A program made the position numbers and the translations under genes. Positions 1-10,140 of a stretch of DNA of 64,000 bases are shown here, piece by piece. The notes beneath the pieces were generated by a model. It was not told the DNA's origin, did not search any database, and worked only from the letters and a program-made list of their open reading frames with translations. Location of the stretch: positions 1 through 64,000 of the forward strand of contig DWYX01000059.1 of assembly GCA_019118465.1 (NCBI GenBank), written 5' to 3'. The stretch is from Candidatus Limosilactobacillus faecipullorum (GTDB taxonomy: Bacteria; Bacillota; Bacilli; Lactobacillales; Lactobacillaceae). The number at the start of each line of letters is the position of its first letter. The first letter of the stretch is position 1.

Positions 1-136
1 AACTACAGGAGGAAATAACCTATACCAGTTGACCAAAGCCAATGATAATTAGAGGCTATCATGCGGTGACCAGAAAGCAAGTTGTAATGTCACAAAAAAC
101 AAAAGGATTATTTTTAATATACGAGGAGGAAGTTAG

Positions 137-811
137 ATGCCAGTAATCGAATTAAACCAAATCAGTAAGTTCTATGGTGAGGGCGTTGGCCGGGTTCAAG
201 CCCTAAAGAAGATTAACTTCCAAGCATCAGCAGGAGAATTAAACTTGGTAATCGGCCCTTCTGGTTCAGGAAAGAGTACCTTTCTAACCATCACTGGGGG
301 GTTGCAATCCCCTAGTGAAGGACGGGTTTTGATCAATGGAAAGGATACAACCAAGTTGTCAAATAAGGAACGCGACCGGATGCGGCTTGAAGAGATTGGA
401 TTTGTTTTACAATCATATAACTTGCTTCCCTACTTAACGGTTCAACAACAATTTGAACTTGTTGACCGGGTAAAGAAGCAGGGAAATCTGTCCCAAGCAG
501 AACTTCAACACTTATTAGAAGAACTTGGGATTAGTCAACTCGTCCATAAGTATCCAGATCAACTCTCAGGCGGTCAGAATCAACGGGTGGCAATTGCTCG
601 GGCCTTATACGCTAACCCACCAATTATCTTAGCTGACGAACCAACGGCGGCTTTAGATAGTGAACGAGTAAAAATTGTTGGCCAGTTATTTAAAAATTTA
701 GCGACCGAACGGCAAAAAGCCGTGGTAGTGGTAACTCATGATCAACGGTTAATGCCTTTTGCTGACCGGGTTACTAAAATTGAAGATGGCCAATTAATTC
801 AGGTTAAATGA
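137..811 (+). CDS. ABC transporter ATP-binding protein (LolD/MacB-like)
   Basis: Walker A GPSGSGKST, signature LSGGQNQR, Walker B ILADEPT; RBS gaggagg upstream of ATG. Confidence 0.93.
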   Translation: MPVIELNQISKFYGEGVGRVQALKKINFQASAGELNLVIGPSGSGKSTFLTITGGLQSPSEGRVLINGKDTTKLSNKERDRMRLEEIGFVLQSYNLLPYLTVQQQFELVDRVKKQGNLSQAELQHLLEELGISQLVHKYPDQLSGGQNQRVAIARALYANPPIILADEPTAALDSERVKIVGQLFKNLATERQKAVVVVTHDQRLMPFADRVTKIEDGQLIQVK

Positions 812-856
812 TGTGGGCTTTTCGACTTGAGTTTCTGAGTAACATGCGGAGATAAA

Positions 857-894
857 AAAGGGTGGGAAGAAATCTGAGTTTCTTCTCGCCCTTT
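857..894 (+). terminator. Rho-independent terminator
   Basis: AAAGGGTGGGAAGAAA-tctgag-TTTCTTCTCGCCCTTT hairpin after the ABC gene. Confidence 0.8.
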
Positions 895-991
895 CTTGAC
901 AATTAATGTTTAAAAATCCGCTAGCTGGTCCTTAAGTCGGAGATTGAGTATAATTTAGGCAACTAATCAACATTAAAACGGAGGCGACGAG

Positions 992-2965
992 ATGGCGTTA
1001 TTGGAGTTAACGGATATTCATAAGTCTTATTATCTGGGGAAAGAAGAATTCCCGGTTTTAAAAGGAATTGACTTGCAATTTGAACGCGGAGAATTTGTGT
1101 CCATTCTCGGTGAGTCCGGGGGTGGGAAAACGACCCTCATGAATATTATTGGGGGACTTGACCGTGAGTTTAAGGGAACAGTTAAGGTCGAAGGTCGGGT
1201 TCTCGATCACCAAAAAGAGAAGCAATTAGATGAATACCGGCGAGCAATGGTTGGTTACATTTACCAATCATATAATTTAATTCCTCACTTAACAGTATTG
1301 GACAACGTGATGGTTTCGCTGGAAATGACCACTTTAAGTCCAGCTGAGAAGAAACAACGGGCGATACAATTACTAACCGAAGTCGGCCTTAGTGATCATA
1401 TTAAAAAACATCCCCGCCAGTTATCAGGGGGCCAAAAACAACGGGTAGCGATTGCTCGGGCACTAGCTGCCGACCCGCAAATTATCATTGCTGACGAACC
1501 GACGGGAGCCCTTGATGCGCAAAATACCCAAGAAGTTTTGGAAATCTTGGATCGGATCGCCCAAGATGGGAAGTTGGTGATTGCGGTTACCCACTCAAAC
1601 GAGGTTGCTAATCACGGAACCCGGATTGTTCGTTTGGCAGATGGAAAGATCGAAGCCGACGAACAACTACGGCCAACTTACCCTGTTCAAGAGGTGGAAA
1701 GATTAACCCCCCGGCCATTACCTGCAATTTCAAGTTATCGGACGGCCTTTAAGCACTTGATGTACAACTTCTGGCGCAATTCGTTGATCATGTTGGGGGT
1801 TGGGATCGGGCTTTTTGCAGTGATCCTTTTTAGCGGAATTGGGAATGGGGTCAATGGCTATCTCCAAAACCAAATCAATAGGGTTGCTAATCCAGAAGTA
1901 ATCTCCGTCCTTAAGAATCAAACCGGAAAGAAGATGACCAACGAGCAGTTGCAATCATCAATTCAAAATATTGCCGCTAATTTGCAAGGTTCAACGATCA
2001 AGGCTAGTGAAGTTCACCGGATTGAACGATTAAAGGGGGTTAAAAAGGTTGAAGCTGGGTATATTATTCCAGCTTACCGGTTAACCAACCAAGCCAAAGA
2101 ACAAAGTGGTACGATGATGCAAACCTGGTCCTTAGCTGAGAAAAAAGATCTCCTAAAGGTTGGTCATACGCCAAAAAAAGGGGAGCTAGTCCTAAAAAAA
2201 CAAGATGCAATTGAACTTTTTGGTAACCACCCAATGAAATCATTTGTTGGTAAGACCGTAAAAATGGAATTTCAATGGGTTAATACCCAAAAACAACCAG
2301 TGGTAATTAACCTTGATCTAAAGGTTGCTGGGATTACTGATGGAACGAGTGGGGCAACGGTAATTAATGCTCCAACTGTTCGCCAAGCTTTAAAGCAAGC
2401 AAAGGCAACGTCCTCACCAAACTCACTAGCAGTTAAGGTTAAGTCGCTTGACCAAGTAAACCATGTTGCTAGCCAGATTAATAACTTAAAGACGAATGGT
2501 AAACGGGTCGTCGGGGCAATTACTATCGGTTCGGTTCTTAAGCGGGTCAATACCTACGTTAAACTAGCGGCCAACGTTTTAGCAGCGATTGCCGGAATCT
2601 CGCTATTGGTTTCTGCCTTGATGATTATCGTAACGATGTACATGTCAGTATCGGAACGAACGAAGGAAATCGGGATCTTGCGGGCCTTAGGCGAGCGGAA
2701 GAAAGATATTCGCCGCCTCTTTACTGCTGAATCGTTATTAATCGGCCTTTTTGGAGCAGTTTTTGCCTTGGTTATTTCCTTATTGGTAGCTTGGGGCCTA
2801 AACGCTTCTTTGGCACACTTGATAAAATATCAAATCGTCCAGATTACTGTTGGGAACGCAATTTTTGCCTTTTTGGCAGCGATCATTATTTCTTTCCTTG
2901 CCGCAGTCCTACCAGCCCGTCGCGCAGCAAAATTAAACCCAATTGATGCTCTTGCGGAGGACTAG
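992..2965 (+). CDS. ABC transporter, fused ATP-binding and permease protein (MacB/FtsX-like)
   Basis: N-terminal ATPase (GESGGGKTT, LSGGQKQR, IIADEPTGALD) and C-terminal FtsX-like permease (SERTKEIGILRALGERKKDI). Confidence 0.93.
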   Translation: MALLELTDIHKSYYLGKEEFPVLKGIDLQFERGEFVSILGESGGGKTTLMNIIGGLDREFKGTVKVEGRVLDHQKEKQLDEYRRAMVGYIYQSYNLIPHLTVLDNVMVSLEMTTLSPAEKKQRAIQLLTEVGLSDHIKKHPRQLSGGQKQRVAIARALAADPQIIIADEPTGALDAQNTQEVLEILDRIAQDGKLVIAVTHSNEVANHGTRIVRLADGKIEADEQLRPTYPVQEVERLTPRPLPAISSYRTAFKHLMYNFWRNSLIMLGVGIGLFAVILFSGIGNGVNGYLQNQINRVANPEVISVLKNQTGKKMTNEQLQSSIQNIAANLQGSTIKASEVHRIERLKGVKKVEAGYIIPAYRLTNQAKEQSGTMMQTWSLAEKKDLLKVGHTPKKGELVLKKQDAIELFGNHPMKSFVGKTVKMEFQWVNTQKQPVVINLDLKVAGITDGTSGATVINAPTVRQALKQAKATSSPNSLAVKVKSLDQVNHVASQINNLKTNGKRVVGAITIGSVLKRVNTYVKLAANVLAAIAGISLLVSALMIIVTMYMSVSERTKEIGILRALGERKKDIRRLFTAESLLIGLFGAVFALVISLLVAWGLNASLAHLIKYQIVQITVGNAIFAFLAAIIISFLAAVLPARRAAKLNPIDALAED

Positions 2966-3057
2966 TCATTTTTAAGAAAACGGTTTAGGATAGGATAAAC
3001 GGTTAGTTAAATTAAAAAATGTGCTAAGATAGAAGCGTTAAAAAAGGGGTGTTATAT

Positions 3058-3519
3058 ATGGGAAATAGAGATCGACGAAAATTGATTAAGCAATTAATTG
3101 CAGATTTTAAAATTAGTACGCAAGAAGAATTGTTACAACGTCTAAAAGATGCCGGGGAAGAAGCAACCCAAGCAACGATTTCGCGGGATTTGCATTCACT
3201 CAACGTCGCAAAAGTAAATGATGAAAATGGGCATTCATACTATATCCAAGTTGAAAATGCCGCATCTAAAATTAATCAGCGGATGTATGAGATGATTCGA
3301 AATACGGTTGAATCAATTACCACGGTTCAATTTATAAATGTTATTAAGACAACCCCGAACTCAAATTACGCCACAATTTTAGCAGGACTATTTGATGATA
3401 GTCAGATGCCTGAAGTTACGGGAACGCTAGCGGGAAATGATACCTTTATTACGATTAGTCGGACTCCAGAAGAAGCAAAAAAGATTAACCAATTAGTGCA
3501 AAAGTACATGGAACACTAG
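3058..3519 (+). CDS. argR: Arginine repressor, ArgR family
   Basis: NRDRRKLIKQLI...ATQATISRDLHSL; start placed at the ATG after aaggggtg rather than at 3049. Confidence 0.88.
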   Translation: MGNRDRRKLIKQLIADFKISTQEELLQRLKDAGEEATQATISRDLHSLNVAKVNDENGHSYYIQVENAASKINQRMYEMIRNTVESITTVQFINVIKTTPNSNYATILAGLFDDSQMPEVTGTLAGNDTFITISRTPEEAKKINQLVQKYMEH

Positions 3520-3530
3520 CAGATACGATA

Positions 3531-3580
3531 AAAGCGGGAGGCTGAGAAGAAACTTATGTTTCTTCCCAGCCTCCCGCTTT
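3531..3580. terminator. Bidirectional intrinsic terminator between convergent genes
   Basis: AAAGCGGGAGGCTGAGAAGAAAC / GTTTCTTCCCAGCCTCCCGCTTT. Confidence 0.85.
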
Positions 3581-3582
3581 TG

Positions 3583-3885
3583 TTACCGGCCCAAACCGGA
3601 ATTTTCGACAGCATCCGCAATGAGGGACATAATTTGAGGGCTAGTTAATTGATAAACCATATTTTTACCATGACGACTAGCTGAAACTAGTTTTTTTTGC
3701 TTTAGTAGCTTTAATTGATGAGAAACGGCGGATTGTTCCCATTCTAGCGAAGCACTAATTTCTGAAACGGTCATCCGATTTTGCATTAGCAGATAAAGTA
3801 ATTGTAGTCGTTTGGGATGGCCAAGAACTTTAAACAGGGAACTAACTCGTTGGAGCTCTTCTTGGCGAAGTGATTGATAATTCAC
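3583..3885 (-). CDS. ArsR/SmtB-type winged-helix regulator
   Basis: LFKVLGHPKRLQLLYLL...ISASLEWEQSAVSHQLKLLKQKKLV. Confidence 0.88.
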   Translation of the reverse strand: MNYQSLRQEELQRVSSLFKVLGHPKRLQLLYLLMQNRMTVSEISASLEWEQSAVSHQLKLLKQKKLVSASRHGKNMVYQLTSPQIMSLIADAVENSGLGR

Positions 3886-3965
3886 CCGGGACTACCTCCC
3901 TTTAAAGAAATTTGTTAAAAAATGAAGTGGCTACACAAGGGAAGCTACTTCATTTTTAGTTTACT

Positions 3966-5921
3966 TTAGAATGATAGTTTTTGACCAACGTAAATGGTAT
4001 AAGGTTGGCTAATATTGTTTTGCAAAGCTAATTGTTGCCAGTTGACGCCCAACTTTGTCGCAATGCCATAAAGCGTGTCACCACTAGTAACGGTGTAGGC
4101 ACCGGAAGCAGTGGTGCTAGTCTTGGTAGTAACATTTGAAGTAGTTGTACCACTAAGCTTTAAAGTTTGACCAACATAAATCATATTTGGATTTGAAATT
4201 CCATTTACCTTTGCTAAGGCTTCATAGGAAGTACCGTGAGCACTAGCAATGCCAGAGAGGGTATCGCCACTTTTGACAGTGTAGGTACCTTGAGTAGTAG
4301 TAGTTGCTTTTGTAGTAGTGCTAGTTTTGGCGGTTGAAGAAGAACTATTAGCGAGCTTTAAAGTCTGACCAACGTAGATTAAGTTTGGGTTGGTTAAGTT
4401 GTTCAAAGTTGCTAGTTTTTCATAAGTCGTGTTGTGACTTGTAGCAATGCTTGATAAGGTGTCACCGGACTTAACCGTGTAAGTGGAAACGCTAGTTGAA
4501 GTTGTATTTGAACTTGTCTTAGCTGTAGTTGAATTAGTAGTTGCCTTAACCTTGAGAACTTGGCCAACATAAATTAAGTTTGGATTAGTAAGTTGGTTTA
4601 GTTTAGTTAGGGTTGAGGTAGTTGTGCTAAATTGGTTTGCGATACCAGAAAGGGTATCCCCCGACTTAACCGTATAAGTAGTTGCATTGGTTGAACTAGT
4701 ACTTTGACTAGTTTGACCAGAGGAAACATTAGTAGAAGCACTAGCTTGACGAACTAATAACCGTTGACCAACGTAAATTAGGTTTGGATTAGCCAGGTGG
4801 TTCAATTGGGTTAAGGTTTGAACGGTGGTACTGTGATTACTTGCAATCCCAGAAAGGGTATCCCCCGACTTAACCGTGTAGTAGTTAGTCCCCCCGGTTG
4901 AAGTTGAGGTTCCGTTGCCTCGATCACTAGTGTTATATGAGGTTCCATTACTAGTGCTGTTGTTCTTAGTGTTAACGGCGGTTGTACCAGAAAGGGCAAT
5001 CGTATCTAAGCGATCAAGACCGTAAGTTTGAACCAACTTGATTAAAGAACTTGCATAGCTAGGATCAGTAGCATAGCCATCGGCACTAAGTTTATGAGCA
5101 ACGCTTGTATAGTTAGTATCTCCAAGTAAGTTGCTGTAACGACTATTTTCGTTTAAGAATGCACCGTGATCTTCAACGGATTCGTTGTTGCTAGCATAGG
5201 AACGGAAGTTGTCGTATACATAAACGCTTCGACCATTGTAAACTTCGCGTGTTTGCAAACGAATTGAATTACCGTTGTAACTCCCCTTGATCCCAAATAA
5301 GTTGTGAGCAGCAGTTGAAAGATAAGAATTTCCCCAACCACTTTCGAGAATAGCTTGGGCAACTGTAATGGAAGGTAATACCTTGTACGTTTGCCAACCA
5401 TTGATTGCCCCTTGAGCGACACTTTCAATGAAGGCTTGGCTATGTGCGTTGGTAGAGAAAGTGATTGAATTTAGATCAACACTAGCTGAGGAATTGGCCG
5501 CTGACGAAGAAGTAGCGACTTTTGATTCAGCCACGTTAGCACTAGTAGCAACTTTTGAATCTGTAACTGCGGCTAAGTTTAGTGTTGTGGTTTCGCTAGT
5601 AGCGGCACTATTTTCACTTACCTGTGAGCTAGCGCTAGTTGCTGACGAAGTAGCTGATGAGGCACTGGAAGTAACTGCACTAGCGGTAGAAGTGCTTTGG
5701 CTAGCGCTTGAAGCCGCACTAGTAGTGGCGCTACTGTCACTGCCATTGGCGCTCGTTGTTTGGACTGCACTATTTGGATTAGCTGTTTGGTCATCGGCGT
5801 GAGCAACAGCTCCGGTTGCTGTTAACAAAGTTAAAGCACAAACGCTAGTAAATACCCACTTGCGACCGCTTTTATACATCTTATAGTGCAGATTAGTAGT
5901 TTCGTATTGAGTGTTTTTCAT
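3966..5921 (-). CDS. Secreted glucosaminidase with five C-terminal LysM domains and KxYKxGKxW-type signal
   Basis: N-term [21 protein letters not shown]; Ser/Ala/Thr-rich linker; [37 protein letters not shown]; five YTVxSGDTLxxIA...IYVGQ repeats. Confidence 0.92.
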   Translation of the reverse strand: MKNTQYETTNLHYKMYKSGRKWVFTSVCALTLLTATGAVAHADDQTANPNSAVQTTSANGSDSSATTSAASSASQSTSTASAVTSSASSATSSATSASSQVSENSAATSETTTLNLAAVTDSKVATSANVAESKVATSSSAANSSASVDLNSITFSTNAHSQAFIESVAQGAINGWQTYKVLPSITVAQAILESGWGNSYLSTAAHNLFGIKGSYNGNSIRLQTREVYNGRSVYVYDNFRSYASNNESVEDHGAFLNENSRYSNLLGDTNYTSVAHKLSADGYATDPSYASSLIKLVQTYGLDRLDTIALSGTTAVNTKNNSTSNGTSYNTSDRGNGTSTSTGGTNYYTVKSGDTLSGIASNHSTTVQTLTQLNHLANPNLIYVGQRLLVRQASASTNVSSGQTSQSTSSTNATTYTVKSGDTLSGIANQFSTTTSTLTKLNQLTNPNLIYVGQVLKVKATTNSTTAKTSSNTTSTSVSTYTVKSGDTLSSIATSHNTTYEKLATLNNLTNPNLIYVGQTLKLANSSSSTAKTSTTTKATTTTQGTYTVKSGDTLSGIASAHGTSYEALAKVNGISNPNMIYVGQTLKLSGTTTSNVTTKTSTTASGAYTVTSGDTLYGIATKLGVNWQQLALQNNISQPYTIYVGQKLSF

Positions 5922-6370
5922 ATTATAGGGTCCCCTCTGAACAAGTCCTTACTCAATTAATGATCATTCGAAAAAATAATATGTCTTTTAAAAGTTTAAG
6001 AAAATTATAAGGATTCAGCACCTTCAAACTAGCATGATTTTTTAAGAAAATCAACGAATTTTGCTAGTCTTTTTTTACGAAAACGACAAGATACTATGAA
6101 TTGTAAATTAAAAGAAGGAAAATGATTAATAACAATAAAAATGTTGGGCAAAATCAAGCTAGTGCAAGGAGCTAATTAACTTTTAAGAAAATTAGCTCCT
6201 TGGGGCATATTAAAAATGGACCGTTAACTCTGTAACTTATTTGGTTTTTAACGATTGCTCTAGCAATGAAGTTTTGAGATTGGTATACTGATGGTTAGTT
6301 GAAAATGACAACGCAAACATTGGGTTGTTAGCAGGTTTTCTTAATAATTTTTGTAAGTGGAGTAATAAAG

Positions 6371-7309
6371 ATGGTAGCGAAGTTAAAAGACGTAGCTGAA
6401 TTGGCTGGGGTATCAGTTACAACAGTTTCCCGGGTGATTAATAATTATGGTTCCTTAAGTAAAAAGACTATCTATAAGGTTCACCAAGCGATGCGAGAAT
6501 TAAATTATCAGCCAAACGCATTAGCTCGGGCGATGCAGGGGAAGCCATCAAACTTTATTGGTTTGATTTTTCCAAACTTAACGAATCCTTTTTATGCAGA
6601 ATTAGTTAATGACCTTGAATCACGGCTGTTTGCAAAGGGGTATAAGACAATCATTGCTTCTGCTGCCGAAAATGAACAAATTGAACATGAGTACTTAGGA
6701 ATGCTGATGGCTAACCAAGTTGACGGGATTATTTCGGGATCGCATAACCTAGGAATCGCAGAATATAAGCAGGTTGGGGCACCGATTGTTTCCTTTGACC
6801 GTTATTTAGCTGACGGAATCCCAATTGTTACTTCGGATAGTTATACTGGTGGCCGACTAGCAGCTGACTACCTTGTTAATTGGGGATGTCAAAACTTAGC
6901 AGTATTAATTGATGAGGATACCTCTTCTTCACCAACGATTAATCGGGTACAAGGGGTGGTCGATTACATGAACGAACACGACTTTGAATACACCCCGTTG
7001 GATGTCAACGAAATTCAAATTGAAGATGTCTTCCCTGGCGATTTTGATGGGGTTTTAGCACCGGATGATGAATTTGCCTTACAAATTAAGAGTCTTGCTG
7101 AGCAAGCTGGCAAGACCTTTGGTAAAGATTTTATTGTGACTGGTTACAACGGCTCTCGCCTTGTCCAAAAGATTGCGCCGGAATTGCCAACGGTGGTTCG
7201 GCCAGTCGATGATTTAGCCGAAGAGCTGATTGATACCTTATTAAAGCGGATTGCAGATCCATCGAAGCCGCTTCCATCAAAGGAATTACCGGTGATTTTT
7301 AAAAAATAG
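6371..7309 (+). CDS. scrR: LacI-family regulator, ScrR (sucrose repressor)-like
   Basis: KLKDVAELAGVSVTTVSRVINNYGSLSKKTIYKVHQAMRELNYQPN; resembles ScrR by recall. Confidence 0.7.
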   Translation: MVAKLKDVAELAGVSVTTVSRVINNYGSLSKKTIYKVHQAMRELNYQPNALARAMQGKPSNFIGLIFPNLTNPFYAELVNDLESRLFAKGYKTIIASAAENEQIEHEYLGMLMANQVDGIISGSHNLGIAEYKQVGAPIVSFDRYLADGIPIVTSDSYTGGRLAADYLVNWGCQNLAVLIDEDTSSSPTINRVQGVVDYMNEHDFEYTPLDVNEIQIEDVFPGDFDGVLAPDDEFALQIKSLAEQAGKTFGKDFIVTGYNGSRLVQKIAPELPTVVRPVDDLAEELIDTLLKRIADPSKPLPSKELPVIFKK

Positions 7310-7320
7310 TTATATACATT

Positions 7321-7358
7321 AAAGCCGAGGAGAAACAGGCTTGTTTCTTCCCGGCTTT
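7321..7358. terminator. Intrinsic terminator between convergent genes
   Basis: AAAGCCGAGGAGAAAC / GTTTCTTCCCGGCTTT. Confidence 0.8.
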
Positions 7359-7372
7359 AATGAACTTTAGGC

Positions 7373-7561
7373 TTATTTTTGTGAAGCCATAAACTTCCGT
7401 AATAAACCAGCTTCTTCTTCAGTTGCTTCACTAGCTTGTGACTTGATGTCATGAACCCGTTCAACTGAGATTTGACTCCCAAATGCCACTTGATTGTCGA
7501 TCATGTCATGGTCCTTTTCAAAGTTAATGATTTCCATTGAAAGGTTATTTGATTCGTCCAT
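7373..7561 (-). CDS. Small acidic hypothetical protein (62 aa)
   Basis: ORF with upstream ctggaggatttac RBS; placed between terminators. Confidence 0.6.
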   Translation of the reverse strand: MDESNNLSMEIINFEKDHDMIDNQVAFGSQISVERVHDIKSQASEATEEEAGLLRKFMASQK

Positions 7562-7708
7562 TGTAAATCCTCCAGTATGGTGTAAATTAGTAACTCGTTA
7601 TATTTTACCCCATTGCAGAAGGCATTTTCAAAAAAATTAACCAAATGTGGTACAATTTAGTGATGATAACGAAAAAAGATTGATAATGCTAAAAGGATGG
7701 TTAGAAGA

Positions 7709-8329
7709 ATGACATGGAATTGGTTAGGCTGGCTTCTTTGGTTAGGGGCATTAGTCTACTTGTGCTGGGTAATCCACTATATTCGGGTTCACCAACTAAT
7801 GTTAATCGCAAAAACTGGAAATCGCGTTAATAAAACCTTGATGGCTAAATATATTGGCTTCTTAATCATTGCCTTGATTTGGGTTGGTGGGATGTATTAT
7901 ATGACCTTTAATCGCAAGGTTGACTATACAGATCAAACGGTAGTAAAAGTTAAGACTAATTATGCCCCATTACAGTTGATGGCTTCAGGAAATGACTACT
8001 ATTACGTCTTAGGAAATCGGAGTGAGGGTAGTCGGCATCACCTTGCATCATACACTTATTCAACGGCAACCCGCCGGAATACAGTTAGTTCACGCTATGC
8101 AACAGTTGTGACTGGAGATAGCTTAATTCCAAACGATGCCCGTCAATATCCATGGAATCAGAAACAATTAACAACGGAAGATAATAATTCTAGTCATGCC
8201 TTTGTTGCTGAAATGGATGTGACCTACCGGAATACGATGATTAACGGGATTGGTCTTCGTGCAAATCGGCCGGCTAGCCAATATAATTTAATCCGAATTC
8301 CAGCAACAAACCTTTTAAAGGAACAATAA
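7709..8329 (+). CDS. Hypothetical membrane-anchored protein (LVIS_2131-like)
   Basis: Two N-terminal TM helices (WLGWLLWLGALVYLCWV; YIGFLIIALIWVGGMYYM) then an extracytoplasmic domain; family name from recall. Confidence 0.6.
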   Translation: MTWNWLGWLLWLGALVYLCWVIHYIRVHQLMLIAKTGNRVNKTLMAKYIGFLIIALIWVGGMYYMTFNRKVDYTDQTVVKVKTNYAPLQLMASGNDYYYVLGNRSEGSRHHLASYTYSTATRRNTVSSRYATVVTGDSLIPNDARQYPWNQKQLTTEDNNSSHAFVAEMDVTYRNTMINGIGLRANRPASQYNLIRIPATNLLKEQ

Positions 8330-8430
8330 TAACTAGCCATGCGAAAATTGCATGATATAATTGTAAAGAATGCCACGGTTGTGTGATAACAACCACGGAA
8401 GAAATTACTTTTAATGAAGGAGATAAAACG

Positions 8431-8988
8431 ATGATTCAAACGATTGACTTGAAAAAAGGTATGGTTTTTGAACGTGATGGTAAGTTGCTTCGGGTTTTGC
8501 AAATTAACCACCACAAGCCAGGTAAGGGGAACACTTTGATGCAAATGGACATCCAAGATCTCCGTTCTGGTTCAATTGTTCACACGACGATGCGGCCATC
8601 TGAAAAGGTTGAACAAGTTAATGTTGACAAGCGGAATGCTCAATACCTTTACGACGAAGGTAACACGTCCGTCTTCATGGACCTTGAAACCTACGAACAA
8701 TACGAAATTGACCAAGCCCAAATTACTAACGAAAAGAAGTACTTGGTTGAAAACATGGAAGTTTTGATGGAATTCGTTGGCAGTGAATTAGTTGGGATTG
8801 AATTACCAGCTACGGTTACCCTTGAAGTTGTGGACACCCAACCTGAAATCAAGGGGGCTACCATTGATGGTGGTGGGAAGCCAGCTACCTTGAACACGGG
8901 CTTGGTTGTTAACGTGCCATCCTTCATTAAGAACGGGGACAAGATCATTGTTAACACCGCTGATGGTGCTTACAAGTCGCGGGCTTAA
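8431..8988 (+). CDS. efp: Translation elongation factor P
   Basis: MIQTIDLKKGMVFERDGKLLRVLQINHHKPGKGNTLMQMDIQDLRSGS; start at ATG after gaaggagat, not 8383. Confidence 0.95.
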   Translation: MIQTIDLKKGMVFERDGKLLRVLQINHHKPGKGNTLMQMDIQDLRSGSIVHTTMRPSEKVEQVNVDKRNAQYLYDEGNTSVFMDLETYEQYEIDQAQITNEKKYLVENMEVLMEFVGSELVGIELPATVTLEVVDTQPEIKGATIDGGGKPATLNTGLVVNVPSFIKNGDKIIVNTADGAYKSRA

Positions 8989-9025
8989 TATTAGGTTGAG
9001 AAAAAATCTTTCTCATTTTTAGATA

Positions 9026-9080
9026 AAAAACGCAAACTTTAAATTTGGCAGTTAAGGCTCAAATTAAGTTTGCGTTTTTT
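9026..9080. terminator. Bidirectional terminator between efp and nnrE
   Basis: AAAAACGCAAACTT...AAGTTTGCGTTTTT. Confidence 0.8.
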
Positions 9081-9099
9081 ATAATTTCAAATTATAAGC

Positions 9100-9741
9100 T
9101 TAAATATCGTAAATCCCAACTTTATCAGCAATAACAATCCGGCCAGCAAAACCTTCTCCACTAGGAGTTGTGAGGCCAAGCTTTGTGTATGCTAAAGTAA
9201 CGGTTGAAGCGGCTTTAACAGCGACGCCCATCGCTTCTCCAGTATCAGTATTTAAACCGGAAGGGATATCAACTGCAACGACTGGAGCAGGGGCTTGGTT
9301 AACGGCTTCGATAACTTCGCGGTAGTGCCCCGTAACTTCGCGGTCAATTCCAATCCCAAAGATTGCATCGACAATTAAAGTTGCATCTTTGAGAGCTGCT
9401 AAATCAGTAGTTGCCGGAATTTGATAGTAAGCACAGGTGTGTTGTTGAACCCGGTTTTCTTCAGATGCTTGGGCCGGTGGCATTACAAATAGGAGTTTGA
9501 CTGGGGTGCCGGCTAAGTGAAGGAGCCGAGCAACGGCTAAGCCATCGCCACCGTTATTTCCGTTACCGACAACAACGACGACTTGATGGCGTTTTTCCTT
9601 TGGTAAGGCTAAAATATGATCAGCGATTGCTAATGCTGCCCGTTCCATTAATACTAGCGCCGGAATTCCAACTTCATTAATGGTATGGTGATCAAGGGCG
9701 CGCATTTCTTTTGCGGTTACAACTTTTGTCATCAGTTTCAT
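9100..9741 (-). CDS. nnrE: NAD(P)H-hydrate epimerase
   Basis: VVVVGNGNNGGDGLAVARLL; VDIPSGLNTDTG. Confidence 0.9.
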   Translation of the reverse strand: MKLMTKVVTAKEMRALDHHTINEVGIPALVLMERAALAIADHILALPKEKRHQVVVVVGNGNNGGDGLAVARLLHLAGTPVKLLFVMPPAQASEENRVQQHTCAYYQIPATTDLAALKDATLIVDAIFGIGIDREVTGHYREVIEAVNQAPAPVVAVDIPSGLNTDTGEAMGVAVKAASTVTLAYTKLGLTTPSGEGFAGRIVIADKVGIYDI

Positions 9742-9818
9742 CCCTTCCTTGATGTTGGTACCCTTATCTTACCACGAAATAAAGCGGTTGCAGTTATAGA
9801 AATTGAGGTTAATTTAAA

Positions 9819-10139
9819 TTGAGTAAGAAAAATCAGTATGACGTTTTAAAATTTTACGGTTTACCAGTTGAAATGGATAATTCTGGCAAATATCGAATCA
9901 AACTTGACCATGATGGATTCGCTAAAATTCATACTTGGCGAATTGGAAAGCATACGAAGGGCAAATTTACTCATCCGGGTCAATTAATGCTTACTGAGAA
10001 TAACTTAACGGTTTTAATTCTCAAGGCTGAACCAATGGCTTTTAAAGATCGCCACAGTGAAACCCCAATGCAAAGGTTCTTAACCGTTGAGGTTACCCCT
10101 GATACTTTAAAGCAAGGACAGTCTTTAATGGAGGAATAA
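9819..10139 (+). CDS. Hypothetical protein (TTG start)
   Basis: 106-aa ORF closely followed by the next gene; no recognised domain. Confidence 0.55.
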   Translation: MSKKNQYDVLKFYGLPVEMDNSGKYRIKLDHDGFAKIHTWRIGKHTKGKFTHPGQLMLTENNLTVLILKAEPMAFKDRHSETPMQRFLTVEVTPDTLKQGQSLMEE

Positions 10140-10140
10140 T

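Noticed and set aside
1-136. C-terminal end of an upstream gene
   Set aside because: More than one frame gives a short stop-terminated tail (for example NYRRK*); reading frame cannot be decided from this window
3966-4900. CRISPR-like periodic repeats
   Set aside because: Repeats are in-frame LysM modules of about 43 aa with variable linkers
5428-5802. 124-aa plus-strand ORF opposite the LysM glucosaminidase
   Set aside because: Low-complexity Val/Ala/Leu antisense of the Ser/Ala-rich linker; no RBS; shadow ORF
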